This document shows positions 50,827-59,598 of a DNA stretch of 64,000 nucleotides, one piece after another. This stretch comes from Tuwongella immobilis (GTDB lineage Bacteria > Planctomycetota > Planctomycetia > Gemmatales > Gemmataceae). The stretch is from the NCBI RefSeq assembly GCF_901538355.1, contig NZ_LR593887.1, forward strand, positions 310,001-374,000, in the 5' to 3' direction. A program made the translations under genes and the position numbers. Numbering within the stretch: position 1 is the stretch's first letter; every line of letters starts with the position of its first letter. Below the pieces are notes generated by a model that had not been told where the DNA came from, searched no databases, and saw only the letters and a list, made by a program, of their open reading frames with translations.

Positions 50827-50894
50827 GCCGCCGCCGGGTGGGATCGGGTGCAAGCCTTCCTGCGCGACCAATTCGCCGGGTGAAATCGGCGGTT
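50825..50894 (+). repeat. 70-bp direct repeat, right copy
   Basis: Identical to 50,254-50,323. It follows hicA directly and is not in the reading frame of any gene here. It marks the right border of the hicBA segment. Confidence 0.95.
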
Positions 50895-50973
50895 CTTCGC
50901 AAGATGGGAGCGGTTGCGGCGAAGAATGATTCGATGGGCGATCCATTCGAATAATCTGGGAACGAGGTGGCCG

Positions 50974-51636
50974 ATGGACGATCTGTTGGATGGTGATGAC
51001 CGGTTGCCGTCGGAGTTGGACGAACGCGTGCAGGCGGAATTGCAGTCCGGCGAACGGCTGCTGTGGGTCGGCCAGCCGGATCCGATGCGGATGGCGAAGC
51101 AGGCACTTCCGGCGGTGTTATTCGGCATTCCCTGGACGGCATTTGCGATCTTCTGGGTTGCCGGGGCGGCCACCATGATGGGCGGATTCGGCGGCGAGGA
51201 TCGCCCTCAGATACCGGGCGGATTCGGCGGTCTTTTCAGTTGTTTTCCGCTATTCGGACTCCCGTTTATTCTCATTGGCTTGGCGATGCTCACTTCGCCG
51301 TATTGGTTGTATCGCCAGGCCAAACAGACCTGTTATGCGTTGACGGATCGTCGGGCGATTCTTTGGCAATCGGGGTTTTGGGGAAGTGTGAATGTGCGAT
51401 CGTATCGGCCCGATGCGCTGGGGAAAATGACGCGGACGGATTACGCTGATGGCACGGGGGATCTGATTTTTGAAGAGCTGCTGACGCTGAATTCGCACCG
51501 TTCCAGCCGTGCGACGATGAATACAACGATGACCCGCCACGGATTTATCGCGATTCGCAAGGTGCGCGAGGTGGAAATGCTGCTTCGGCGAGTGCTGTTG
51601 CCGGACGAAAATGAGGGAACCATCGAGAAGGCATAG
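50974..51636 (+). CDS. Membrane protein with PH-like domain
   Basis: 220 residues from ATG 50,974. A soluble start (LQSGERLLWVGQPDPMRMAK), two membrane segments (VLFGIPWTAFAIFWVAGAAT and LFGLPFILIGLAMLTSPYWL), then a C-terminal domain with YALTDRRAILWQSGFWGSVN and FIAIRKVREVEMLLRR, which resembles bacterial PH-domain proteins of the bPH2 type. Function unknown. Confidence 0.65.
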   Translation: MDDLLDGDDRLPSELDERVQAELQSGERLLWVGQPDPMRMAKQALPAVLFGIPWTAFAIFWVAGAATMMGGFGGEDRPQIPGGFGGLFSCFPLFGLPFILIGLAMLTSPYWLYRQAKQTCYALTDRRAILWQSGFWGSVNVRSYRPDALGKMTRTDYADGTGDLIFEELLTLNSHRSSRATMNTTMTRHGFIAIRKVREVEMLLRRVLLPDENEGTIEKA

Positions 51637-51664
51637 CGAATGAACCAAGGCGGACTGGGACGAA

Positions 51665-51712
51665 ATCCCCCAGCGAGAGGCCATCCATGCGAAGGCCGAC
51701 GCGCTGGGGGAT
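51665..51712. terminator. Bidirectional terminator between convergent genes
   Basis: ATCCCCCAGCG at 51,665-51,675 pairs perfectly with 51,702-51,712. It lies between the plus-strand stop at 51,636 and the minus-strand stop at 51,716. Confidence 0.55.
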
Positions 51713-51715
51713 CGT

Positions 51716-52123
51716 TCATTTGCTGGTCAGCGTGAAGTCGAAGGTGGTTTTCTCGGGGACGTTGGCGTTCAACGTGGTGGAAGCATTGTATTTCGCGGGG
51801 ACAAACATCTTGCGAATCGGCGTCTTCTCGCCGTTGCTGGTGTCGAATTTACCAGGCAGGACTTTGTACGCTTCAATTTCGACGCGCATCTTGCCGGCTT
51901 CGCATTCGACTTGATATTTGCCCTGGGAAATGGGACCGGAGTAGCCTTTGCCGTCGGCTTCTGTGTTGCGAAAGAGAATGATCCCATCGTCGAGCGGGGT
52001 TCCATCAAACGTGATGGTGCCGCTGACGGAATATAACTTCGGCCCATCGCCGCCGCCGCAACCAATCAGAGTGGCGAGCATAACTGCGCCCAACAGGACG
52101 CGAAACCGCATCATCATCCGCAT
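51716..52123 (-). CDS. Small lipoprotein with carboxypeptidase-regulatory-like fold
   Basis: 135 residues from ATG 52,123 (GGAAGG upstream). Signal peptide with lipobox LATLIGCGGG. The mature part (YSVSGTITFDGTPLDDGIIL, YQVECEAGKMRVEIEAYK, DFTLTSK) has the pattern of the small beta-sandwich lipoproteins that accompany DUF1559 proteins in planctomycetes. It follows the DUF1559 gene by about 90 bp on the same strand. Confidence 0.75.
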   Translation of the reverse strand: MRMMMRFRVLLGAVMLATLIGCGGGDGPKLYSVSGTITFDGTPLDDGIILFRNTEADGKGYSGPISQGKYQVECEAGKMRVEIEAYKVLPGKFDTSNGEKTPIRKMFVPAKYNASTTLNANVPEKTTFDFTLTSK

Positions 52124-52215
52124 GAATCCTTCCGAAAAGCCGGCTCCCGATCCGAATCGAGTCGGGAGCGAGCGAAATCGTCGTTGAGTGGGTAAAGGCA
52201 TCAACCAGGCGAGGA

Positions 52216-53157
52216 TTAGAATTCGCCGGAAACCAAGCCATCGGCCCGCGTTCCCAGGGTTTGCCAGGCAAAGCGGTTGACGTTGTTGGTGAAGAATCGC
52301 ACGGAGCCATCGGCCATGGCCGCATTCACGCCGCCGGTGTGCTTGCTGCGAGCGAAATTGACGCGAGGAGCCGATCCGGTCAAACTCACGCACGGGGCTT
52401 GCGGCCAAGTGGTGGATTTGCAGGAATAGTGGCGATCGGCAACGCTGGTGTTGGGCACTTCAAAGGTGGAGAACGCGAAGGATCCGTGCGGCGCGCCGCC
52501 CCAATATCCGCCGATTTCGCCCCAGCCGCCGGTGTTGCCGCGAATCACGCCTTCGCTGGCCATCAGCGTGTTGGAGGTGCCATCGCTGACATCGGTCATT
52601 TTGACCGCCGATTGCATCCAGAACATCCCGCCTGGATCCGCCGCCCCGCCCGTGTCGAGCATCGTCGGCGTGGTCCCCGACCAGGAAATCCCACCCGCAT
52701 TCAGTGCGTAATTGCCTTGAAATGCAGTGGTTCCGCCGTTGCCACCCTTGCCAGGAGCCGAGGGATCCGACGGGCAGACCAGCGTGGGCACAATCGTCGT
52801 TTGGATCACGCCGGGAATGTAAAAGACGTAATCGGTGTTATCCGCTTCGTAGGTCTGATAAAGGGCGGTTTGTTCCATGTACGGCAAAATGCGTTGGAAC
52901 CAGCAATCGCGGCGGTGCCGGTTGTTGGCTAGACCTTCATTTTGGTGGCCATACGGGAAGGCCTGAATCGCGTCGTGGTAGTTGTGCAGGGCCAAGGCAA
53001 GCTGCTTGAGGTGATTTTGACACTTCATTCGGGCGGCGGCTTCGCGGACTTTTTGCACCGCGGGCAACAGCAGGCCAATCAAAATCGCGATAATGGCAAT
53101 GACGACCAGCAATTCGATGAGCGTAAAGGCTCGTCGGGTATGGAACAGTCGGTTCAT
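52216..53157 (-). CDS. DUF1559 type II secretion pseudopilin-like protein
   Basis: 313 residues from ATG 53,157. The N-terminus is a prepilin signal [20 protein letters not shown] with the cleavage/methylation site GF-type replaced by AF, followed by the DUF1559 domain ([40 protein letters not shown]). It is a very expanded family in planctomycetes, thought to be a surface or pseudopilus component. A lipoprotein gene follows. Confidence 0.9.
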   Translation of the reverse strand: MNRLFHTRRAFTLIELLVVIAIIAILIGLLLPAVQKVREAAARMKCQNHLKQLALALHNYHDAIQAFPYGHQNEGLANNRHRRDCWFQRILPYMEQTALYQTYEADNTDYVFYIPGVIQTTIVPTLVCPSDPSAPGKGGNGGTTAFQGNYALNAGGISWSGTTPTMLDTGGAADPGGMFWMQSAVKMTDVSDGTSNTLMASEGVIRGNTGGWGEIGGYWGGAPHGSFAFSTFEVPNTSVADRHYSCKSTTWPQAPCVSLTGSAPRVNFARSKHTGGVNAAMADGSVRFFTNNVNRFAWQTLGTRADGLVSGEF

Positions 53158-53487
53158 CCAGAAGACCTTCAGAAAATGGATCAATGGAAGGTATCGACAG
53201 GGCGTGGGGATTACCAGAACGTACCTGCGTCCGATTCGTTCGGATAGAAATGCTTCGAAAGCAGATTTGATACCATCTCGCCATTGCATTTCGATTCGAT
53301 TGAGCATAACCACCAACTGGAACGGAAGTTGCGGCAGGATTGAGAAAATCCTTACTCATCGAATTTTCAGGAAATGTCGAATCTGGTATGCATCGGAATG
53401 AACATTTTCTGCGCAAATGATACGCATGCAAAATGATCATGAAAAGAGTATTCGTCCGATGTAGGAAGGGATTTTCCGGCGGCATGG

Positions 53488-53516
53488 TTGCGACCGCGTG
53501 CCAATCGGGCTAGACT
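53488..53516 (+). promoter_or_regulatory. Possible sigma-70-type promoter
   Basis: TTGCGA at 53,488-53,493 and TAGACT at 53,511-53,516 with a 17-base spacer, 33 bases before the ATG at 53,549. The intergenic region upstream is AT-richer than the surroundings and also must hold the promoter of the DUF1559 gene. Confidence 0.4.
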
Positions 53517-53548
53517 CGAACGACCTCTTCCCAGATTGCGAGGATGTC

Positions 53549-54880
53549 ATGAATCGACGCCATTTCCTGCAAGCCACCGCCGGGAGCTTGCTGCTGCCTG
53601 CCACGCTGATTCCCGCCCCGATGCTCGCTGCCGATCCGCCGCGATTGTTCCCGCCCAAGCGAACCAAGCCCGCCACTCGGAAAGTCGCGGTAATTGCATC
53701 GACGTACTATTATTTGTCGCATGCGTATCACATCTGCGGCCGGTTGTTGGATGGCTATTTCAAGGGAAAAGCGTATCATTTTCCCGAAATTGGCATTGCG
53801 TCCATGTGGGTGGAGCAGATTTCGGCCAACAATCTCAGCAAGTCCGTCTGTCACGATTACGGCATCCGCGATTGTGCCAATATCGAAGAGGCTCTGACGC
53901 TGGGCACGGGCAAACTCGCCGTCGATGGTGTGCTGCTGATTTGCGAGCACGGCGATTACCCCACCAATGCCAAAGGACAGAAGCTGTATCCGCGATACGA
54001 AATGTTCCAAAAGATTGTGCAAGTCTTCGAGAAAGTCGGCAAATCAGTGCCGGTCTTCTGCGATAAGCACCTGTCATATGATCGCAAACGCGGCTTCGAG
54101 ATGGTGGCCACCGCCAAGAAGATGGGCTTTGGCCTGTTCGCGGGGTCGAGCCTGCCGGTGACCTGGCGCGAGCCGGAATTGGAACTCCCGGTCGGTGTGC
54201 CGCTCGAAGAAGCCGTGGTGGTGACACGCGGAGATCGGGAGATTTTCGGCATCCACGGCCTGGAAGCGCTGCAATGCATGGTCGAACGCCGCAAGCCTGG
54301 ACAGCAGGGCGTGCGATCGGTGCAGGCCATCGAAGGGGATGCCGTCTGGAAGGCCGGCATGGACGGGCGCTTCTCGCTCGAATTGGTCGAGCACGCCATC
54401 GGCCGCAGTCCGTCGCGCAACGTGGGCGATATCCGCACGAATACCAAGCAATATCGACCGCTAATCCATAATTCCTACGATAAGCAATTGCCCGAGGAAG
54501 GCCCGCTGGCGTTCTGCATCGAGTATCGCGATGGCCTGAAAGCGACGCTCTTATTCGCCAATGGCCATGTGGATGACACGACGTTCGCCGGGCGGGTAAA
54601 GGGGCAAAAGACGATTCCCTCGACGCACTTTTTCCTGCCCCCGCCGCCGGGAGCCGCCTTTTTGGAAGCACTCACCAGCCACGTGGAAACCTTCATTCTC
54701 ACCGGGAAACCGCCGTATCCGGTCGAGCGGACGTTGCTCACCGGCGGAATTCTCGATTGGGCGCTGGAATCGCGGGTGCAGGGGGGCAAAAAACTGGAAA
54801 CCACCGATCTGGACGTGCAATACGATCCCCCCGCCGATTCCGGATTCATGCGGGGTAGCTACGCCAACCCGGTGCAATAA
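53549..54880 (+). CDS. Tat-exported conserved planctomycete protein of unknown function
   Basis: 443 residues from ATG 53,549 (GCGAGGATG upstream). A Tat signal (NRRHFLQATAGSLLLPATLI). The mature part (KVAVIASTYYYLSHAYHICG, DGVLLICEHGDYPTN, PVFCDKHLSYDRKRGFEMV) looks like an exported enzyme, and such proteins are frequent in planctomycetes, but I do not recognise a named family. A Rossmann-like start and an alpha/beta core are suggested. Confidence 0.7.
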   Translation: MNRRHFLQATAGSLLLPATLIPAPMLAADPPRLFPPKRTKPATRKVAVIASTYYYLSHAYHICGRLLDGYFKGKAYHFPEIGIASMWVEQISANNLSKSVCHDYGIRDCANIEEALTLGTGKLAVDGVLLICEHGDYPTNAKGQKLYPRYEMFQKIVQVFEKVGKSVPVFCDKHLSYDRKRGFEMVATAKKMGFGLFAGSSLPVTWREPELELPVGVPLEEAVVVTRGDREIFGIHGLEALQCMVERRKPGQQGVRSVQAIEGDAVWKAGMDGRFSLELVEHAIGRSPSRNVGDIRTNTKQYRPLIHNSYDKQLPEEGPLAFCIEYRDGLKATLLFANGHVDDTTFAGRVKGQKTIPSTHFFLPPPPGAAFLEALTSHVETFILTGKPPYPVERTLLTGGILDWALESRVQGGKKLETTDLDVQYDPPADSGFMRGSYANPVQ

Positions 54881-54900
54881 GCGGGGAATCGGCCCGGCGA

Positions 54901-56754
54901 TCATTTTGCGTCGGTGGAATGATCGCGCAGGGCCGCTTCGTGCAGAGTCGTTTCGCGCAGGGCCGCTTCGTCCAGGGCGGCTTTGGCGAGTGCATCCTGC
55001 CGGAGCGATTGCGGCGGCATGTGATGCGGGCCTGGGCCCCACCGTTGTTCGCAAGTGCGGATCAACTCCGCGCCGGGGCGGGGGGAGGTGGATAACTGCC
55101 GCAATTGGGGCAATCCCGTGCTGACCAGCAATCGCCGGATCAACGGTTCCAGATGCGATAATCCCACGACCATTGATAGGCGGCGCAGGTGCGGAAATGT
55201 GCCGGCGCTTGCGAATTTGGCAATTTCCTGATCGGTCCGCATCGGTCCATCAATGTGCAATTCCCGCAATTGTGGCCAATCGCCCACGCTTGGCATCACT
55301 TCCAAGAATGGGCCCAATTGATTGCCCAACGCGATACGCAGCGATTCCAGTTGTCGCATCCAGGGGATTTTCGCCAATTGCATCGCCAAACTGGCGGAGG
55401 TCACGCGGCCATCGTCGGCGATCAGGGTGAAGTGCCGCAATCGCGGGAACATTTCCGCTTGGATCAAGGCTTGAAGTTCCGGGGCACGCCGCAGCGACAT
55501 GGCCAGCATCAGCCGTTCCACGAATCGAATCGCGGGCGAGTTCAGCACCGCTTGCCAGGTTTCGGTGGATGCGATTGGCGATGAGAGTTGCAATGCGTTG
55601 AGCTGATTCTCCGGAATTCGCATGAGAATCCGCCGGATGGAATCGCCTTCCAACTCCAACCCGTGGCAACTCAGGTCGGTGAGTTGAGCGATGGGTGGCC
55701 AATCGACCAGCGGAGCCAGCGTTTCGTCGGTGCCATAGGCCCGCAGCATCAGCCGCCGCAGGGCGGGCCACGCTCCACTTCGGGCCAGATGCCCCATCAG
55801 CGGCGTCCGCCACGTCGGGTCGCCGATGGTGAGCGTATGCAGCGATTGCCCCAGTGTGCCTTGGCCCAGCGCTTCGATGGTGCGCGGCCCCAACGGATTG
55901 CCGGACAACCGCAGGGTTTGCAGTCGATTCAGCGTCGGCGATTTCCAAATGCTGGCATTTCGGGCATCTTCGATTTGATTCCACGCCAATCCCAACTCGC
56001 GCAGTCCGGCCAATGCCGTGGCGGCTAGCAATTGCACCGCGCCGTTGGTGCCCAATTCGTTGTTGCTCAGATCCAATGCCCGTAATTGTCGGGAAACGGC
56101 GCTGGCGGTCAGCACTTCCAGGCTGCTCATCCGCAATTGACAGTTGCTCAATTGCAGCGACCGCAGCGGCCCATTGCCGATGGCTTGCAGCAACTGCCGA
56201 GTCAATGCCAGCGAATCGAGATGGATCGGATAGGCATGATCCAGATGCAACGCCGTGAGTTGCCGATCCAAACCGGACAGGCACAGATCGTCGAACGATT
56301 CCAGAGATAGTCGGGTCTGAATGGCCAATCGACGCAGGCCGATGAGTTGTTGGGGGTTCCAGCGGGGGAGATTCGATGCGTGGGCGGTGAGAATCCGCAT
56401 GCCGGAAAGCGGATGCCTGGCCGCGAGCATGGGCCAAGCCGCGTGACATTGCGCGAACTCGCCCGCAATCGTGGCGATAAAGCCACGCTCAAAGTGGATT
56501 TCCGGCAGGGAATGGCCCGCCTCGCCCTGCCAATCCTGCTCATGCTCGGCAAGCAGGTCGGCCGCTTGACGTTCCCAATCGACCCGCTGCGGATGTCCCG
56601 CCGGGAGCGCGGAACCCGCCAGGGCACATTGCACGCGGATGAATTGCGCCCGATCGAATTGCCCCTGTTCTTCCAGCCAATCGGCGTAAATCAACCGGGG
56701 GGCGTCGTCATCCGGACGCTGGCGAATCGCGTCCAGAAACTCCGCATCGGTCAT
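54901..56754 (-). CDS. TIGR02996-domain leucine-rich repeat protein
   Basis: 617 residues. The N-terminus (AIRQRPDDDAPRLIYADWLE, FDRAQFIRVQCALA) is the TIGR02996 domain, known mainly from Gemmata-like genomes. It is followed by about ten leucine-rich repeats (LRALDLSNNELGTNGAVQLL, LQTLRLSGNPLGPRTIEALG). The tail has a pentapeptide-like repeat ALxExALxxxALRD. Soluble; likely a protein-binding surface. Overlaps its paralogue upstream by four bases. Confidence 0.85.
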   Translation of the reverse strand: MTDAEFLDAIRQRPDDDAPRLIYADWLEEQGQFDRAQFIRVQCALAGSALPAGHPQRVDWERQAADLLAEHEQDWQGEAGHSLPEIHFERGFIATIAGEFAQCHAAWPMLAARHPLSGMRILTAHASNLPRWNPQQLIGLRRLAIQTRLSLESFDDLCLSGLDRQLTALHLDHAYPIHLDSLALTRQLLQAIGNGPLRSLQLSNCQLRMSSLEVLTASAVSRQLRALDLSNNELGTNGAVQLLAATALAGLRELGLAWNQIEDARNASIWKSPTLNRLQTLRLSGNPLGPRTIEALGQGTLGQSLHTLTIGDPTWRTPLMGHLARSGAWPALRRLMLRAYGTDETLAPLVDWPPIAQLTDLSCHGLELEGDSIRRILMRIPENQLNALQLSSPIASTETWQAVLNSPAIRFVERLMLAMSLRRAPELQALIQAEMFPRLRHFTLIADDGRVTSASLAMQLAKIPWMRQLESLRIALGNQLGPFLEVMPSVGDWPQLRELHIDGPMRTDQEIAKFASAGTFPHLRRLSMVVGLSHLEPLIRRLLVSTGLPQLRQLSTSPRPGAELIRTCEQRWGPGPHHMPPQSLRQDALAKAALDEAALRETTLHEAALRDHSTDAK

Positions 56755-58523
56755 ATCTCCCGCTCCGCATGGCGGCGCAGCTCGGCGGGGATGCGATCGC
56801 CGTAGCCCAGCAGCACATCCGTGCCAAATCGCCCAGACAACGCCACGGCGGCGGGTTGTTCAAACAGCGGATCCACATTCAACAGCCGCAAATGCTCCAG
56901 CCCCGTCTGATGCACCAGTGCCTCGACCATGTCGGCCGTCAGCGCATCGGTCAGCACCCCCACCGAGCGAAGATTGCGGAGCATCGGCGAATGCAGCCAA
57001 TCCAGCACAATCGGCGGCAAAATCCGGTTGAGCACCAGCCGTAGCCGATTCAGACTCGGCAGTGTCTCGCTTCCGCCCCAGACGCGCAACAAGGCATCGC
57101 TTCGACTGGTATCCAGCAATTCCAATTCGGCGAGTCGGGCTGCACCCGGACCTTGCAGCCATTTTTGAATCGCGGACGGATCGGATTCGGATAATCCGCT
57201 AAACTGCAATTCCAAATGACGAAGCCGCTGCGGGCCACCATCGGCATACCGGAATAGCCCCGTCAGATCGATTCCGCTCAGATCCAACGCCAAATGACGC
57301 AGTCCCCGTGTGTGCGGTGAATGCCAGATTTCCTGGCGAATTTCTCGAGAGAGTGTGCAGTTGACCAGCGACAACGATTGCAATTGGCCCGGCTGCCACA
57401 ATTGGGTCCAACTCTGCCAATGGCCACCATCCAACGGCAACCAGTGCAGGTGCAGATGCCGCATGGCCGACGGCAATCGCCGGGGGAAATCGGCGGATGC
57501 GCTCCCGTCGTGGCTCCATTCCAGGGCCGTCAGTTGCGGCATGCGGTCGATCAATCCGAATGGCGATGGCGCGGCATCATCACGGATGCGGTTCGATGCC
57601 CAGGTGAATTGGGTCAGGCCGGAAATCAGCGGCGATTGTTCCAATGCCTGGAGCATGAACGGGGTCAATTCGCAGCGAATCAGCGAAAATCGCCGCAATT
57701 GCCGCGCCGGGAAGGCTCGCCAGGCGCTGCTGTCCCCGTCGGTGTACCGTCCTGCGCTCCAGCGGAGTTCGCGTAATCCGGCGAAATCGGCATGGTCCAA
57801 CAACAAGGGCAACTGATTGCCGTTGGCTTGGATACATCGCAAACTCAGCGACCGCAATTGCGGGGCCAATCCGGATTGCAACAACTGTTCGGCCATGCGT
57901 GGGCATTGGCTGAAATCGTGCAGTTCCAGTCGCTGCAATGGCCCGCCGACGAGTTGCCGCAACAGCGTGTCCACGAACGCCGGTTCTCGCAGCGGTCGGC
58001 GAATCGGTTGATGCAAGGCCAGGGAACGCAAGCGTCGCAGGCCGGGCCAACGGAGCAATTCATTACCCCACTCGGCGGCCATGCTCGGCAAGATGGTGAG
58101 ATGTTGCAGCCCGGCCCAATGTTGCGAATCGCGGAGAATCGCCGGATCGGCGTTTTCCAGCGAGCCAATGCAGGCTCCGCGAACCGGATGCTCACGCCGC
58201 AGGGCTTGCCAGGCCGAATCGATCACGCCGACCGAACCGCCGACCGACTCGACAAAGCCGCGGCTAAATCGCCAATCGAGCAGATCATCACCCGCTTCAC
58301 CCAGCCAAAGCAATTCAAAGTCGGCGAGTAAGTCGGCTTCGCGGTTTTCTAAGTCGGTTCGGTCGGGATGGTGGGCCGGGAGCGATGCCAACGCACACTG
58401 CACGCGGATGAACTGGGCACGGTCCCGCTCGCCGCGTTCTTCCAGCCAATCGGCATAGACCAATCGCGGGGCATCTTCATCTGGCAATTGGCGGATCGAT
58501 TCCAACAGATCGAATTGATTCAT
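56751..58523 (-). CDS. TIGR02996-domain leucine-rich repeat protein, paralogue
   Basis: 590 residues from ATG 58,523. TIGR02996 domain (SIRQLPDEDAPRLVYADWLE, RDRAQFIRVQCALASL) then leucine-rich repeats (LRHLALDLSGIDLTGLF, LRHLELQFSGLSESDP), without the repeat tail of its partner. The two genes are tandem duplicates, coupled by an ATGA overlap. The upstream part of the open frame is without meaning. Confidence 0.85.
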   Translation of the reverse strand: MNQFDLLESIRQLPDEDAPRLVYADWLEERGERDRAQFIRVQCALASLPAHHPDRTDLENREADLLADFELLWLGEAGDDLLDWRFSRGFVESVGGSVGVIDSAWQALRREHPVRGACIGSLENADPAILRDSQHWAGLQHLTILPSMAAEWGNELLRWPGLRRLRSLALHQPIRRPLREPAFVDTLLRQLVGGPLQRLELHDFSQCPRMAEQLLQSGLAPQLRSLSLRCIQANGNQLPLLLDHADFAGLRELRWSAGRYTDGDSSAWRAFPARQLRRFSLIRCELTPFMLQALEQSPLISGLTQFTWASNRIRDDAAPSPFGLIDRMPQLTALEWSHDGSASADFPRRLPSAMRHLHLHWLPLDGGHWQSWTQLWQPGQLQSLSLVNCTLSREIRQEIWHSPHTRGLRHLALDLSGIDLTGLFRYADGGPQRLRHLELQFSGLSESDPSAIQKWLQGPGAARLAELELLDTSRSDALLRVWGGSETLPSLNRLRLVLNRILPPIVLDWLHSPMLRNLRSVGVLTDALTADMVEALVHQTGLEHLRLLNVDPLFEQPAAVALSGRFGTDVLLGYGDRIPAELRRHAEREI

Positions 58524-58661
58524 CGCTGTCGCCCCCTTGCCGATCCACGATAGAGACGGGGCAACGGCATGGCGGATTCCTGGACGTGCCGACGGGCGCG
58601 CATCCAACGATGGAACCCCGGCGCAGCAGGATTCTCGGCCAGGTGCGGGAGAATGGCGGCG

Positions 58662-59567
58662 ATGGCATCGACGGCGATCATGAACGCGACTCAACAGAAG
58701 CAAGCGACAATGCGGTTCCGATGGAGTATACTCGCACGAACCGTCGGATGGAGCGAAACTTTCACGGAATTCCTCATGTTTTGGCTGCGATCCAGTGCGA
58801 TCATCGGACTGCTCGGCATCCTCACACTCCCGCCGATTGTGACGATTCTGCTCGCGCTAACGCCGCAATCGGTTCTGACCACACCGCTGGCGGGGGGCAT
58901 CTCGCTGCGGCACTTCCGCACCGTGCTCACGCAACCGCCCTGGCCGGACAGTCTGGGCGTCACGCTGGGCATCACCACCACCACCGCGATTCTGGCGACG
59001 ATTCTGGGCACCGGATACGCTGTGGGGTTGGGCACGCTGGCACCGCGTGGGCAGCGCATGGGGTTGCTGCTGGTCTTGCTGCCGATGGCCATGCCGATGG
59101 TTGTGCTGGGCATCGGCTTGCTGGCCGTGTTTCAACTCCTCGGCATCTGGGGGCAAGCGATTGGTCTGGCGATTGCGTTGGCCATTCCGATTCTGCCGGT
59201 GGTGGTGCTGCTGGTGCGAGATGGATTGGCGGCGATTCCCCCGGAACTCCCGGCAGCGGCTCGCAGTTTGGGGGCAACTCCGGGGCAGGTCTGGTGGCGG
59301 GTGATGTGGCCACTGCTGCGCCCCACGCTGGTGACGGCGTTGCTCATGGGCTGGGTGCTGACGCTCAACGAGGCGATTCTGACGCAATTCCTGGCGCGTC
59401 CGCCGGAAAGTGAAACGGTGGCGAAACTCATCTGGCCGAAGTTGCGCTACAGTCTGTCGCCGGTGATTGCCGCCGCCTCGACTCTGTTGCTGCTACTTAG
59501 TCTGCCACTGGTGCTGATTCTGCTGCGTGGAATGCGACCACGATCAACTCCGTCGCCGATCCCGTGA
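58662..59567 (+). CDS. ABC transporter permease, iron/thiamine type
   Basis: About 300 residues with six membrane segments. The EAA-type loop reads LPAAARSLGATPGQVWWRVM before WPLLRPTL, typical of the FbpB/CysW-type permeases. It is one half of a usual two-domain FbpB. The start is uncertain: ATGs at 58,653, 58,662, 58,680 and 58,710 are in frame; a GGGAGA precedes the first two. It may work with the binding protein at 49,251, but no ATPase is present. Confidence 0.75.
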   Translation: MASTAIMNATQQKQATMRFRWSILARTVGWSETFTEFLMFWLRSSAIIGLLGILTLPPIVTILLALTPQSVLTTPLAGGISLRHFRTVLTQPPWPDSLGVTLGITTTTAILATILGTGYAVGLGTLAPRGQRMGLLLVLLPMAMPMVVLGIGLLAVFQLLGIWGQAIGLAIALAIPILPVVVLLVRDGLAAIPPELPAAARSLGATPGQVWWRVMWPLLRPTLVTALLMGWVLTLNEAILTQFLARPPESETVAKLIWPKLRYSLSPVIAAASTLLLLLSLPLVLILLRGMRPRSTPSPIP

Positions 59568-59598
59568 TCCCCGCCGAATCGCGGTATCGACCGAAACG

